From the NCBI RefSeq assembly GCF_000227135.1, contig NC_018246.1, forward strand, positions 405,211-469,210: 64,000 nt of DNA, in the 5' to 3' direction. This document shows, in pieces, positions 48,401-56,719 of this stretch; positions within the stretch are counted from its first letter, which is position 1, and each line of letters starts with the position of its first letter. The DNA comes from Leishmania donovani. Lineage: Eukaryota > Euglenozoa > Kinetoplastea > Trypanosomatida > Trypanosomatidae. Position numbers and translations under genes: made by a program. The notes under the pieces are model-generated. The model was given only the letters and a program-made list of their open reading frames with translations. It ran no database searches and was not told the DNA's origin.

Positions 48401-51400
48401 CACAACCACCACGGCAGCCGTTGTGGCGATTGCGGTGGATGTCGCAAAGGCTGCGCCACCGCAGCCGGCGATCCCGCCTTGCAGCAACGAAGTCGACACT
48501 CCTACTACCACGAGGAAGCCTCATCGCTAGGCCGTGGAACGGCTACCGCGCCTGTGCACCCCGGCAGGGCCGCCGTGCCGCCGCTGCCGTCATCACGTCT
48601 CGGTGGCCTCCAAATCGACGCGAGGAACGCCGAAAATCAAAACGTGGACGACGCCTACGTTGAGGAGCTTTCGCTCTCGCCCGTGACGCCGCACCGCACG
48701 CAGATGCGGACGCCGTTCGCGGTGCGTCGTGCCCGTCGCGCAGCTGCCACCACAGGCCACAGTTTTAGACTGTCGTCCCGTCGTCGCCCTCCTCTTGCTC
48801 CGCGCAGTGTCGGTAGCGATGCCGCCCGCGGCTCCTCGTGTGACTGTGCGGAAGCGAATGCGCCGGACAAGTTCCGCTCCCACTACGGTGCAGCGACTCC
48901 ATCGTCCGCAGCGGCGTGGCGCGATGGCTTGTCGGTCCGTGAGCGAGTCCAGCTGCGCCGGTGGCGGTTGGACAAGGAGGAGCGACTGGCCAGCTATCAG
49001 GCGCACCTGCAGGCGAACTACCTCTGCGGGTCGATGCCGAAGCGCTACTGCTTTGAAAGACAGACAGGCGGCGCCGCAGCCGACGCGAGGCCAGCTCCCC
49101 TGGGCGGTGGCGTAGCGCGAGAGAGTGGCGTGACCGGGAGCGGCGAGCAGCCGCAGTCCGCCGCTGGCGGCTACGCAGTGTGGACACCGAGGACGACCGC
49201 TGTGCCGCCCGTGGGGCACGAAACAGCAGCAGTGTTGCAGGTGGGGAAAAGTGCGCGGGACTTCAGCCTTGGTGTGCACTCCTCCGCGCCCGTGTCGACG
49301 GCGACGTCAGCGCCACGCGACGCAAGCTCGCTCCTCCTAAGACCGCCAACGGCGTCTGCTTCGACCGCGTCAGGGGCCGGTGGGCCAGATGTCGATGCAG
49401 CGCGGGTCTGCCAAGCCGAGGCACATCGTCGTCAGCAGGCAAGCAAGCAGTCCCAAATAGAAGCTCGGCAGCAGATGGAGGCGCTCGCCGATGGTGCTGC
49501 TGCCGCACGACTTGCGACAGGGGTCAACGTCAGCTTTACGCTGCGCGACGTGGCCACTGTCTTCCTTCGACTGCCGAGCACCTCACTGCATGCGTCGCGG
49601 ACGCCCGGGACGGAGCCGTGGCATGTCAGCGGCGGTGCTGGGCTCGACGTACTGGACGTTTGCGACGCAGTCAGGCGCACCGAGGGTGTGTCGTGCTTTC
49701 TATCCCGAAAGCCCACGCAGCTGCGGGGTGGGTGGGCAAGCTATCTGGAACGCATCAACCTCTACCAAGAGCCCTTCTTCCTGCGTGATCAGGCTTTTGT
49801 GCTCGTCTTACCCGTCCCGCACGTGCCAACGCTGAAAGTGTGCGTCGCGATCCACAACATCAATGACCTGTTGGCGCTTGTGTGCCAGACGCCGGTGGCG
49901 CGCATTTTGCCGACAGCTGAGGAGACGTGGATGCGGCAGCACGAGTACGGATTCGAAGACGCGAACGACGATGCAGAAGGACGACAGGATGGTGCCGTGA
50001 TGGCTGTCGCGGAGCGGCGGTGGCTCTTTGGGCTTTTCACAACTCGACGGCTCGTCCCTGCCGCTGGCACACATGCGTCGCGCAAAGCCCACCAACAACT
50101 GCCGTCACCGGAGGACAATGACGTGGCACGCCGAGAAAAGTGCCGCCGGCTGCGTCGCGAGTATCAGGTGGATGGGCTATGCCTCACGTGGCGCCATCGA
50201 GCTCGACTGTGGTACGCGCTGCTGCGGGCAGGATTGAGCTGCCTCGCACTTCCGACATGCACGTCGCCACTCTTGATCGACCCCGTGGCGTGCAAAGCAA
50301 GGTGCGCGCTGTTGTGTGACCGCATCGCCGCCTACGCGGTGGCGCATCGCCGGCTTGAAGCACTCAAGGCTGTACGGCAGTCGCGCCTCGTGGCGCGCGC
50401 CGCGGAAGTGTCGAAGGAACGGGTGTTGAAGTTTTGTGATCGCGCACATCACGGGACGGCACGCGGAATTCAACTTGGTAGGACGGGTGACAGCAGCAGC
50501 CGTGTGGCGGCGAGCCGCTCGCGGTGCACTCCGTCGCCGCTGCTTCTGTCTGTGCCCACGCGACAGCAGCGGCGAGTTTCAGGTGTCGGCGATGATGGGG
50601 TCGATAGCACGGTGTGCCAAGGCCGCTATCCCGTAACGTGGGGCAGGGCTTGTGATTCAACTCTGAGGACGGACCTTCACAACCGCTTCAGCAGCACTGA
50701 CGAGGCTGCCCGAGACCCACAAGTGGCGCGCGGCGGAGTCGCCTCCACCCTTGAAACACCGTCGACCGTGTGGGGCAGGCCGCTATTCGCCGCTTCGACT
50801 TCAGCAGCGCCTCTCCACAGCGGGCACTTCGAGACCAGCAGGCAGAGGTTCGAAGACCGCTGTGACGAGCGGCAGCAGCGGGCAGGAACACCGATACCGC
50901 CTCGACTCTCCGCCATGGGGGGCATCTCACACACTTATCCCTCTCTGCGACAGCGCACCTCTTCAGGCGATAGGTGGGCAACGCCGCGCACGACGCGCTC
51001 GATGCAGCTGCGACTCGCCGCTAACCAACGTGTGGCCGCCGGTGACGCGCCGGTATCCTCCCTGCGCCATGCCACGCACGCATCAGTGCTGGGAGAAGGT
51101 CGCCTGACATCCAACGATGGCGAGCGATTTAGCGACGCGTTCGGTCTGCACTCGCGCCGTAGCTTCACGCCCCCTCCTCGCCCGCCTCCTAATCGTCCAC
51201 CCCCACCACAGCAGCAGCAGCTGCAGCCTCGATGGGACGGTGACTTCGGCGGTGGCGCCACGTCGACGTGGACCGCCAACAGTCGCGATGGGGCGGTCGA
51301 CGTTGCGTGGCGGCATGCACACACATGCGGCGACGCCGTGGCGACCAGCTGCAGACGCGGAAGCACCCTTGCTAGGACGGTGGCGGGAGCACCTGGAATC

Positions 51401-53866
51401 GCCTCCGTCAACGTCCCCTACGACGTTGAGGCGGGAAGCCACCCGTACGCTAGCGACGGCGCGCTTGGAGCGATGCGTGCCGCTCGCAGCGCGACGGTAG
51501 CGGCGGGTCACGAGAGACACGCGTCGAGTGCTGCGTCGCACGGGTTGTTTGCACCCGCTGCGTCCACTGTGGCGCCCTACGCTAGCGGTACATCTATCGC
51601 GCCGTCATCGGACGCACAGGCTACGGCTGCGGCAGAAAACGGTCCGCAGCGCGTCATTCTCTCCCCGACCACCGCCTCCAGCCTTGCACTCAGCGCGGCC
51701 GCGGCATCCACCAACTTGGACCTTGTCCTGCGTGTAGATCGCGATGACGCCTTGGCGGGCGCGCTGGCCCGTCTCACCGAGCACCGCGCCGTGAACATTG
51801 CGCCGCCGCTGGTAACCGTGCTGTCAATTGTGCCCCTTGCAGCGCAGCCCGTGCGTGGCGCAGGTGCGGGCGTGGTCGAGGACAGCGATGCCCCAACGAT
51901 CAGCCCTGCTGACACCGGTGCAGCATCGCCATTGTACCCTGGTTTCATCCCAACTCCGCTGGAGGTGCAGCAACGCCTGGCTCAGCCGTTCAACCTCTCC
52001 ATCGCGCAGGTGCAGCAACTGCTCCAGTGGCAGTGGGAGCATCATCAGCATTGCTACACGCTGATGCCGGTGCCTCTCTTCACTGGCGCGGCAGCCGGTC
52101 CCACGGAGGTGGACTTCTCGCTCAGGTTCTGGTCGTCCCCGCAGGGCGTGGACTCGGTGAGCCGTGGCGGACCGGATGAGCGGGCATCGGCTGCGTCGCC
52201 ATCCTACGCCGTCTCGCCGCTGGCGCGCGAGCTACTGCTACACCTTCTGCGGTGGTCGTGGCTGCTGCCGATCGACTACGAGGCGAGCCGGCGCAGCCGA
52301 CGTCATCGGCTGGCTGCCACGACCACCAGCAGCCTTGCTTCCCTTTTTCGCTGCCTCATTTCGCCGTCGCCGCTCCGTTGTCCGCGATGGCGCATGCTGG
52401 CGCTCATCGTGCTCCTCGTCACCGCGGCGGGGCGCTCGGCCCGGTGCCTGCAGGCGCTTCTCTTTGGTGGCGTCGGCTACTGCGCTTTGAGCGGCGTGGC
52501 AGTTGGCTTGCTGGCGCGGCTGCCTTCGCACCGGGGTGCGAGTAGCCGCCACAGTCGCGGCGGATGTCTTCCATGGCAGTGGTGGTGGGGCAGGCGGAGC
52601 ACCGGCGCGGCGGATGTGCACTCCCAAGGGCACCGCCGCTCTGCCTCTCGCCTCGTGCGTCGCCCTTTGTCCGCGCTGCAAAACGACGTCCCACCCATCG
52701 ACGACCGTGTGAGTCTTCTCTACTCCCTCGGCGAGTCCACGACGCATGACATGCTCGAGCGGCGACGGGTGCATTTTGCAGCGCAGGCGGTGCTCGTGCG
52801 CGTGCTGTGCCTGCAGAGCGCGGCTGCTTCGCTCCTGAGTCGGCTACAGCTCTTCTTCTACGGCTACTCGACGGCGCTGTCGTTCTGGGTGGCACTGCTG
52901 CTCTTCGCGTACGCCCTCTTGTGCGCAGTGTACCTGGAAGCAGTGCTCGCGGTACAGCAAAGCCTAGGCGGTGCGGCGTGGTCAGCAGAGTGTGACGGTT
53001 GTGCGAGCGCCGGGGCAGTGTCGGCGTTTTGGCAAGTCGCACGGAGGATTCCGCACGTGATGTGGTGGGGCACCAACGCCGCATCAACAACATCATTCCA
53101 CCCTTCTCAATCGGCGGCATCTGCGCTCACAGGGGCTGCCTGGCGCGAGGTGCTCGCGAGTGCTCGGTATATTCTCTTTCAAAGACAGCGGACTGTCGTA
53201 GATGGCGGCGGTGAGGCCGCTGCTGCGGGAGTTGCGAGCGCACTGGAGGTACAACCCTTCGGTGACAGTGATCCGGCAGTAGAGGCAACGGCGAGAAGCG
53301 GCGGTAGTGCGGGGGCAGGGGCGGCGCACGGCCACCATCGCAGCCCCTCCTATTTTTACCAGAACGGCAAGTACTTTGCGTACGACGCGGAGCCGCCAGC
53401 ATGGGCAAAGTCGGAAGCCGCCGCCGCCATCCCGTCCAACATCGGTGCGACACCAGGAGCCCACTACGAGCGTGTGTCTGCACAACCACAGCGACAGGAG
53501 CCGTCGCCGTCGGCGCGCGTCGTGCAGTCGCTGAGCGAGTGGTTCAGCCACATTGTCCAAGGTGGCGGCAGCGATGGTAATGATGGTGGTGGCAAGCATC
53601 GGCCGTCCGTGCTTAGCAACCACTCCGCCGACCCGATGGGTTCGAATTCAACATACATCACAGCCAACAGCAGCGCCGCGTATGTGTGCTCCAACAAGTC
53701 GGCAGGCTCCTCAGTAGGGGATCCCAGCGTGCTCTGGTTCCTCGTTGTTGCCTACGTCGTCACGGTCTGTCTGCCGTGGTCGCCGTACCGGTGGCTGTGG
53801 CGGCGGGTGTGGAGTGTGCTGACGCATGACGACGCCCTGGTCAGGCGACCTCTCCTCACTGTGTGA
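42419..53866 (+). CDS. Giant (3815 aa) low-complexity protein with C-terminal membrane segments
   Basis: One uninterrupted frame of 11.4 kb from an ATG (MIFIEPDVDYFRLHLRDVHV). Most of it is Ala/Ser/Arg/Pro/Gly-rich and probably disordered. Ordered-looking islands are: ~140-230 (HRALLSALHARFPYEAVDTL), ~415-460 (LSRFRPAEQQYYADQREELR), ~635-690 (FAGVSYVGVTRLLYSLAPCD), ~860-1010, ~2365-2520 (WASYLERINLYQEPFFLRDQ, then FVLVLPVPHVPTLKVCVAIH), ~2570-2690 and ~3100-3260. Likely transmembrane helices lie at ~3325-3342, ~3348-3368, ~3480-3510 and ~3771-3788. Arg-rich sequence flanks them, and the tail ends RPLLTV. A short internal repeat, GGVPLAFDFTGG (~1224) and GGIALTFDAGPA (~1297), is 73 residues apart. 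I recognise no family. The unbroken frame over this length is strong evidence that the gene is real. Confidence 0.85.
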   Translation: MIFIEPDVDYFRLHLRDVHVPVPVLEQGPDAIAAATTAAPTSARATVVPQCKEPNDGDHDAPLPHKGLKVGTATETAGFRRSGSAMPSVSSSTDPSKVLAAEQEHLHRCESGNDDYRGLVEDEAASCAKITLEERADVVHRALLSALHARFPYEAVDTLEYVYILVVTHHVAPSLATQAFNEGELGSLTSLSGLLPEELRDRTFPSHLNAVLDPASAFAAETTSTKPMSPETATGVAADSAAASSAIRPSIRVTDDDAAARAAREKESAARAIAQVLHNVPTAPHFFDSIFLLSRALTPEQQALYCDVQRCGRRLVSCEAVHHATVTAAKAHRGGGTNTQMESFSVIQGRFVHCVPADGGGGGSAETKAASAATSNSCFCSVAGESRSYRVPFSVPNGDGPAQAASPATTLAAARSLYFSVYRIPLSRFRPAEQQYYADQREELRWRQRHRCRSSYRKLQRKGQPVEQVSGAVMPSCGSWCHPLEESGSVDAARDSCSCSCGSESEDDEEDWEGEVRRSTGKAVSSLSSAKSWRTRDAADAIDRLLGSEGHGVGDAAEQTSTAEQRSAARFFRTCHEVLTNYAIAHSPYAARGAVEKEETAARTKATAHGAPSPSSPAVTAAVPSSAHQRQQHPRMPWFPRRFAGVSYVGVTRLLYSLAPCDCYHLVMKDHSPFYYAHSSRSSYERQTVPLCLVSDLSSETGGDGGGALQLAQLKSKPLSRATAASAAPATALASVAEARRRRFGEQKVQVAPPRARSPEPGVTEQVLLPGCTAPGPRTDTLAVADGAGGAAAGSGREGLMCTPFPSPAPSSERAERPSYEARVAAAATRNSASNPPPSSASPQSRGSLVSATDGFLRMSVSLIRNNISGSPQARQQSLTEKGVHVPSFLLPDDVRTRGGTDAGPSCRNPRDAASADGGAAAAAVNLFKALSQSSLAQHKLRYGCIRSVISVAVLDSSQRMPNDSPAVCSSGGANSDGARRYGTLEAAQMQLSQRYCCRGLVDHTWLSIPVQRTPAEQDAIQWMPVMLGSTDCVSDVGLRTAVHLGIFPRASPPSRGASGGPAGLTAVCLSTPSDQLDGVLPTRAGALSSLQPFEFRGENPTAALRQAGSSGAAAAADNALAGARLSNDKKGMSKVMPPVAPLRARPVNGADDGVTADIGARAAPRTIQENGPWTQGGAEHGREAASSPTTTIAQARSSTFSAVGRLEQARTPLTSFATLHTKGGVPLAFDFTGGRQSHAVPRRGTTPRDRLSFTTTKAKKGEMGSEHAHVDIDDEEEQVRAPTPSATATSVRIERGGIALTFDAGPAQQRKTPSSSATGGAPTTCRRRTDPATTSARYPAEFPRDCSRYEDDVMKGKDDNEESVEVASDFSDGNGDDPERRLLPSCARTPERTPRALARTPPRGNQVARELAAAEDADSERRRGGGSSKISERVSGAITAAPKSYCAGTRGSPQAATKTINWADKLLPNAKATRAGSRNCGSLRFPSVLHTEVEDKEQLDANRSVRGRGAALMPTTYGAAAERRAGVFGISGSNNIRRSSGPLPASLPAPRSNPFLMQTHKTPTANSNQPYDIDAGTSPRPSPLSRCFAGYTPFQPASGLPQHVPQHQQQTPIPDSRPTSVSATPTPTPTQCFSVPFTPFGQGAGSRYQTTAPTLQQQLLPHTNQHGARATGFAAVAAPHSHVPPSTVELSASGVSLSSSSSSGSGSMCLSFRQHPSASPPPPPQECFFDDLVTLRTTCETREPRRGTAFTASTATPTATSDGGTAPHGAQSAASPPAYFAMAWNARKTAPQQHGLSGGIAEHPSSSASLSPLPRHTTHEQAQAPQSRPCISFYPPFAAARSAPSLSAQLLSPSAYYTPPARQTIGAGRLSLFSSPLAPRRGSVGGGPATLAVDACGLSRSLFIDEYDDGAATAGSASHLRGDGRAASRVRPRGVSAMDAAWWQPIRELTSAPNLRHGAAAPAAGHSRSSTSALRLSVADQPYNLPLGSTSNPHNHHGSRCGDCGGCRKGCATAAGDPALQQRSRHSYYHEEASSLGRGTATAPVHPGRAAVPPLPSSRLGGLQIDARNAENQNVDDAYVEELSLSPVTPHRTQMRTPFAVRRARRAAATTGHSFRLSSRRRPPLAPRSVGSDAARGSSCDCAEANAPDKFRSHYGAATPSSAAAWRDGLSVRERVQLRRWRLDKEERLASYQAHLQANYLCGSMPKRYCFERQTGGAAADARPAPLGGGVARESGVTGSGEQPQSAAGGYAVWTPRTTAVPPVGHETAAVLQVGKSARDFSLGVHSSAPVSTATSAPRDASSLLLRPPTASASTASGAGGPDVDAARVCQAEAHRRQQASKQSQIEARQQMEALADGAAAARLATGVNVSFTLRDVATVFLRLPSTSLHASRTPGTEPWHVSGGAGLDVLDVCDAVRRTEGVSCFLSRKPTQLRGGWASYLERINLYQEPFFLRDQAFVLVLPVPHVPTLKVCVAIHNINDLLALVCQTPVARILPTAEETWMRQHEYGFEDANDDAEGRQDGAVMAVAERRWLFGLFTTRRLVPAAGTHASRKAHQQLPSPEDNDVARREKCRRLRREYQVDGLCLTWRHRARLWYALLRAGLSCLALPTCTSPLLIDPVACKARCALLCDRIAAYAVAHRRLEALKAVRQSRLVARAAEVSKERVLKFCDRAHHGTARGIQLGRTGDSSSRVAASRSRCTPSPLLLSVPTRQQRRVSGVGDDGVDSTVCQGRYPVTWGRACDSTLRTDLHNRFSSTDEAARDPQVARGGVASTLETPSTVWGRPLFAASTSAAPLHSGHFETSRQRFEDRCDERQQRAGTPIPPRLSAMGGISHTYPSLRQRTSSGDRWATPRTTRSMQLRLAANQRVAAGDAPVSSLRHATHASVLGEGRLTSNDGERFSDAFGLHSRRSFTPPPRPPPNRPPPPQQQQLQPRWDGDFGGGATSTWTANSRDGAVDVAWRHAHTCGDAVATSCRRGSTLARTVAGAPGIASVNVPYDVEAGSHPYASDGALGAMRAARSATVAAGHERHASSAASHGLFAPAASTVAPYASGTSIAPSSDAQATAAAENGPQRVILSPTTASSLALSAAAASTNLDLVLRVDRDDALAGALARLTEHRAVNIAPPLVTVLSIVPLAAQPVRGAGAGVVEDSDAPTISPADTGAASPLYPGFIPTPLEVQQRLAQPFNLSIAQVQQLLQWQWEHHQHCYTLMPVPLFTGAAAGPTEVDFSLRFWSSPQGVDSVSRGGPDERASAASPSYAVSPLARELLLHLLRWSWLLPIDYEASRRSRRHRLAATTTSSLASLFRCLISPSPLRCPRWRMLALIVLLVTAAGRSARCLQALLFGGVGYCALSGVAVGLLARLPSHRGASSRHSRGGCLPWQWWWGRRSTGAADVHSQGHRRSASRLVRRPLSALQNDVPPIDDRVSLLYSLGESTTHDMLERRRVHFAAQAVLVRVLCLQSAAASLLSRLQLFFYGYSTALSFWVALLLFAYALLCAVYLEAVLAVQQSLGGAAWSAECDGCASAGAVSAFWQVARRIPHVMWWGTNAASTTSFHPSQSAASALTGAAWREVLASARYILFQRQRTVVDGGGEAAAAGVASALEVQPFGDSDPAVEATARSGGSAGAGAAHGHHRSPSYFYQNGKYFAYDAEPPAWAKSEAAAAIPSNIGATPGAHYERVSAQPQRQEPSPSARVVQSLSEWFSHIVQGGGSDGNDGGGKHRPSVLSNHSADPMGSNSTYITANSSAAYVCSNKSAGSSVGDPSVLWFLVVAYVVTVCLPWSPYRWLWRRVWSVLTHDDALVRRPLLTV

Positions 53867-54549
53867 AGGGTCGGTGTTGTCGCCGCACATGTGATCTTCG
53901 TCTTGTATGGGTGTCTATCGATCTGTGCGCGTTGTTCATCTCGCTCTGCACTCACAGGCGACAGTGCTGGTGCGGTAAAAGTGGGGTCTCTTCCCTTACG
54001 CACGATGGCCGCTTGGTACTCGCACGGCTCTTGGTGCTCATCTAACATGACCCCAGAGATGGGCGGTAGACAGGAAAGCGAGGAGGCAGTGAGCCGCTGC
54101 TGCCCCTGTGCCCTTTCTTACAGGATCGCCTTGTAGGATCAAGTAGGCCATGCAGACTTGCGTGTGTGTGTGTGTGTGTATACGTGTGCGCAGGCGCGCA
54201 CAACCCACCCTCAGTGGGTAAGAGGGCCGACGAGGATAAGCACCCGGCATATCACGACGCTGGTTGGCAGATGCATGTGCCTGCACTCTCGCTCGTTGCA
54301 CGTTGTGCGGGTGACCTTGGCCGCGTGCGTGTTTATGAGCTTACCGTTGCCATCATAGGAGTCTTCGCTGCGCGCTTAAGTGCGTGCATGGGGTGGCCTT
54401 TGGGCTGCGCTGCTGAGCGCTGTTGAGCACGTCCACAATCTCTCCCTCCCCGCCCGTGCGCGTGCTCTCGCCATCCCCGACACATCGAATGGCCGCCTGT
54501 GAGCTTTCTCTCCCTTTCCAGCTTCCCTCCTCCTCTTCTCTCCCTCCTC
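53867..54549 (+). other. Intergenic region with candidate spliced-leader acceptor for the small membrane protein
   Basis: No gene is supported before 54550. A GT repeat lies at ~54160-54180. A pyrimidine tract spans ~54500-54549 with an AG inside it at 54520-54521, which would give a ~29-nt UTR before the ATG at 54550. Confidence 0.5.
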
Positions 54550-54876
54550 ATGCGCATATATCGACAACAGATGGTCATGCGCCAACGAATGGACGCTCAG
54601 GACAGCGACGGCGGCGGCGTCTTCGACACCTACGAGAAGCTCCGTCAAGCCAATTCCGAGAAGCTGCAGACCCTTCTCAGTCGCACCGCCCGCCGCACCA
54701 CGGCCGCGGGTGGTGCGGCGCGGCATGTAAAGAAGTCTGCCTCCTTGACAGGGGACTATCTCGACTTTGAGAATGACGAGTTCGCTGACAGGTGGATAAA
54801 CCTCGGCATGGGGCTGATGGTGGCGCTGGCGCTGTTCCTCTTTTATGTCCTGTGGTTCACGGACTGGGTACGGTGA
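54550..54876 (+). CDS. Small tail-anchored membrane protein, possibly Sec61 beta-like
   Basis: From the ATG at 54550 it is 108 aa; an internal ATG at 54589 (MDAQDSDGGG) gives 95 aa and is a serious alternative, because the first AG after the pyrimidine tract is at 54569-54570. The N-terminal ~75 residues are hydrophilic, with a basic patch (RTARRTTAAGGAARHVKKSA), then LTGDYLDFENDEFADR and one C-terminal hydrophobic helix (WINLGMGLMVALALFLFYVL) ending FTDWVR. Size, the Arg-rich/Gly-Gly patch and the single C-terminal helix resemble Sec61 beta of the ER translocon. The usual YxxDxPG sequence before the helix is not clear, so the identity is tentative; another tail-anchored protein is possible. 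Confidence 0.7.
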   Translation: MRIYRQQMVMRQRMDAQDSDGGGVFDTYEKLRQANSEKLQTLLSRTARRTTAAGGAARHVKKSASLTGDYLDFENDEFADRWINLGMGLMVALALFLFYVLWFTDWVR

Positions 54877-55059
54877 AGTGGTTCTGTATATGCGTGGAGG
54901 ATGTGAGGGCTTTTCAGGCCTCCGTGTCCGCTCGTGCCCACGGCAACGACGTGCAGCGAGAGTGTGCGCGTCGGTGCGTCTGGAGGTGAAAACGGAGAAG
55001 GACTCGGGGCGACATCCTCAGCCACGCGAAAGCAAAGTCCTTTCATTGTGATCCTTCTC

Positions 55060-55403
55060 GGCCTCCCCACAGGGATCGGCCCGAGGCCCTTCTCTCTCCA
55101 TCATGGTGGTGGACCGGCTGAGTGCGCAGCGCATCAAGACCCCCGGACTACGCCGCGCCTTCTTCGCTGATGACCTCGCACTCCTCACATTCTCCACAGC
55201 GAAAGATGTCACGCGAACCACACTACGATCCGCCCGCTGGAGGGCGGAGCACTGGACACGGGAGCACTTCGTGGAGCTGAGTGCCCCCAGAACGAGGTGC
55301 TGCACACTCTTCGGCGCGCGACACCGAAGTCAACTGCACACCTCTCCGCCCTCACGCGAGCAGACCACCTCGCGCATTTGGCGCGGCAGGTGTGCAGGCC
55401 GGA
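55060..55403 (+). pseudogene. Reverse transcriptase relic (ingi/L1Tc clade)
   Basis: Frame 1 (from 55060) reads GLPTGIGPRPFSL, matching the GVPQGxxxGPxLF block of non-LTR RTs. A frameshift at about 55093-55103 moves the homology to frame 2, which continues MVVDRLSAQRIKTPGLRRAF, FADDLALLTFST and later WTREHFVELSAPRTRCCTLF. The F-A-D-D at 55163-55174 is the catalytic-aspartate motif. Homology is lost before the N gap, probably after another frameshift. Confidence 0.8.
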
Positions 55404-55502
55404 NNNNNNNNNNNNNNNNNNNNNNNNNNNNNNNNNNNNNNNNNNNNNNNNNNNNNNNNNNNNNNNNNNNNNNNNNNNNNNNNNNNNNNNNNNNNNNNNN
55501 NN
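55404..55502. other. Assembly gap (99 N)
   Basis: A run of 99 N, the same length as the gap at 1323-1421. The flanking bases are not duplicates of each other here. In an intact element the RT-to-RNase H distance would be far longer than 99 bp, so either sequence is missing or the element is internally deleted. Confidence 0.95.
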
Positions 55503-55610
55503 CACAACGACGTGGCGGGCACGCTTGCAAAGCCAGCCATGCCAGGGGCGCCGACGCCGACTGCATGGATTGCGGACCCGGCCACCGGTCTCACACGCCA
55601 GGCCGACAGC
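55503..55610 (+). pseudogene. RNase H C-terminal relic of the same retroelement
   Basis: HNDVAGTLAKPAMPGAP follows the gap directly. It fits the last RNase H motif (H-N-[ED]-x-A-D-x-L-A-K), in which the His and acidic residue are functional; the A-D is A-G here. Downstream, frames drift and a CPVCYARF fragment near 55753-55776 may be left from the C-terminal zinc-finger region. Confidence 0.6.
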
Positions 55611-56024
55611 CCCCGCTACGGCACTACACGATGCGACACGCGCTCCTTGCCGGCGTCTGTCCCGCACCGAAGCGCAGGCAGGCGGTGCAGCAGGCGGCAC
55701 CGCCACCCCTCCCCTGCCTGTGTTCGCTGTGAGGGCGGCATACCAGGCGCTGTGCCCGGTATGCTACGCGAGATTCGCGGGTTGCTCGAAGCCCGAAGCG
55801 CAGCGCGCTTCGCGCTGTGGTCTTGCGCGCAGTGATGCGGCTACGCGCACATCTGCCTCGCGCTGCATGCGCTTCCCCTGTCGCGTGTCTATGGCTGCCC
55901 CCCCTCCTCCCCCCTGTGTGCCCCTTCACAACGGCAAGCCGTGAGCTCGCTGTGCGCAGACACACGCTTACGCGCGGGTTCAGGAGAGGGTGGAGTGCCC
56001 CTGCCGCCACAGACGCACGCCACC

Positions 56025-56333
56025 GCCGTCACCCTCGAGGGCAGGACCTTGGACGCGGCATGCTTTGCATCGAGGCGTGCTGTCCATCCGAGTCGCCTGT
56101 CTGGCGCCGATCGCGCAGCACGCATCCGAGAGGAGGTGCGAGGAAAGGACAAGAAGAGCCGTTTGGTCGCACGGCCCCGATGCGACGGCAGGACGGCATG
56201 ACCCAGACGACGACGATACAGCCGTATCCCTGCGAAGGCGGGTGAGCTATGGTTGTGTGTGGTTGTGTTTGTGTGTGCGAGTGTACTCGTGGACCTGGCT
56301 GTGGTGGACTTTCCGGGCACGCAAAAAAAAAAA
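56025..56333 (+). repeat. Shared DIRE 3' terminal region, copy 2, ending in poly(A)
   Basis: Near-identical to 35644-35950. Differences I can see: GCC/GTC (35692 and 56073), GATGCAG/GATACAG, GTAGAC/GTGGAC and AACACG/GGCACG. It ends in A11. Confidence 0.85.
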
Positions 56334-56584
56334 GGGAGCAAAACCAACTGTGGAGGAGTGCGTCCGGAGCGGCTCTTCTCGCTTCCATCATCCTTGTTCT
56401 CTCCTCCATTTGGCGCGGCGGTGTCTTTCGCTCTCCTAGGCCCCTCCTCCCTCCCTCCCTCCCTCTTGTGTCTGCCCGCCTGCCCGTGCCCTCATCACCT
56501 TAACGACACCCGCACTCCAGCATCTACCCACTCGTTGACGGATAGGCACGCGCCACTCCTGTGCGCGACGCTGATGTTTGCGCA

Positions 56585-56630
56585 CGCCTCTTCGTCTCTC
56601 TCGCCTCGTTTCTACTTTTTCCTCCCTCAG
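56585..56630 (+). promoter_or_regulatory. Polypyrimidine tract and candidate spliced-leader acceptor
   Basis: CT-rich DNA ends CCTCCCTCAG with AG at 56629-56630, the first AG after the tract. The 5' UTR would be 89 nt. Confidence 0.55.
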
Positions 56631-56719
56631 CTCTTTGCGAAAGCGGCTACTTGCAAACCGTGTACCCACGCACACACCGCTCATCACACTTTCTTGGAAA
56701 TTCCGCATCACGGGTCAAG

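Larger units (their letters stand above)
55040..56333 (+). mobile_element. Degenerate ingi/L1Tc-related element (DIRE-like), copy 2
   Basis: This stretch holds a reverse transcriptase remnant, a 99-N gap, the end of an RNase H domain, a decayed cysteine-containing region, and the same ~310-bp 3' terminus and poly(A) run (56323-56333) as copy 1. The order RT, RNase H, 3' tail is that of ingi/L1Tc elements. No SIDER-type head is seen, so the element is 5'-truncated; its start is only approximately placed at the first RT motif. Frameshifts and stops make it inactive. Confidence 0.75.

Noticed and set aside
42419..53866. Identification of the giant protein as Atg9 or another known multi-spanning protein
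   Set aside because: I considered it because of C-terminal membrane helices and long disordered regions, but found no Atg9 core motifs and too few helices.
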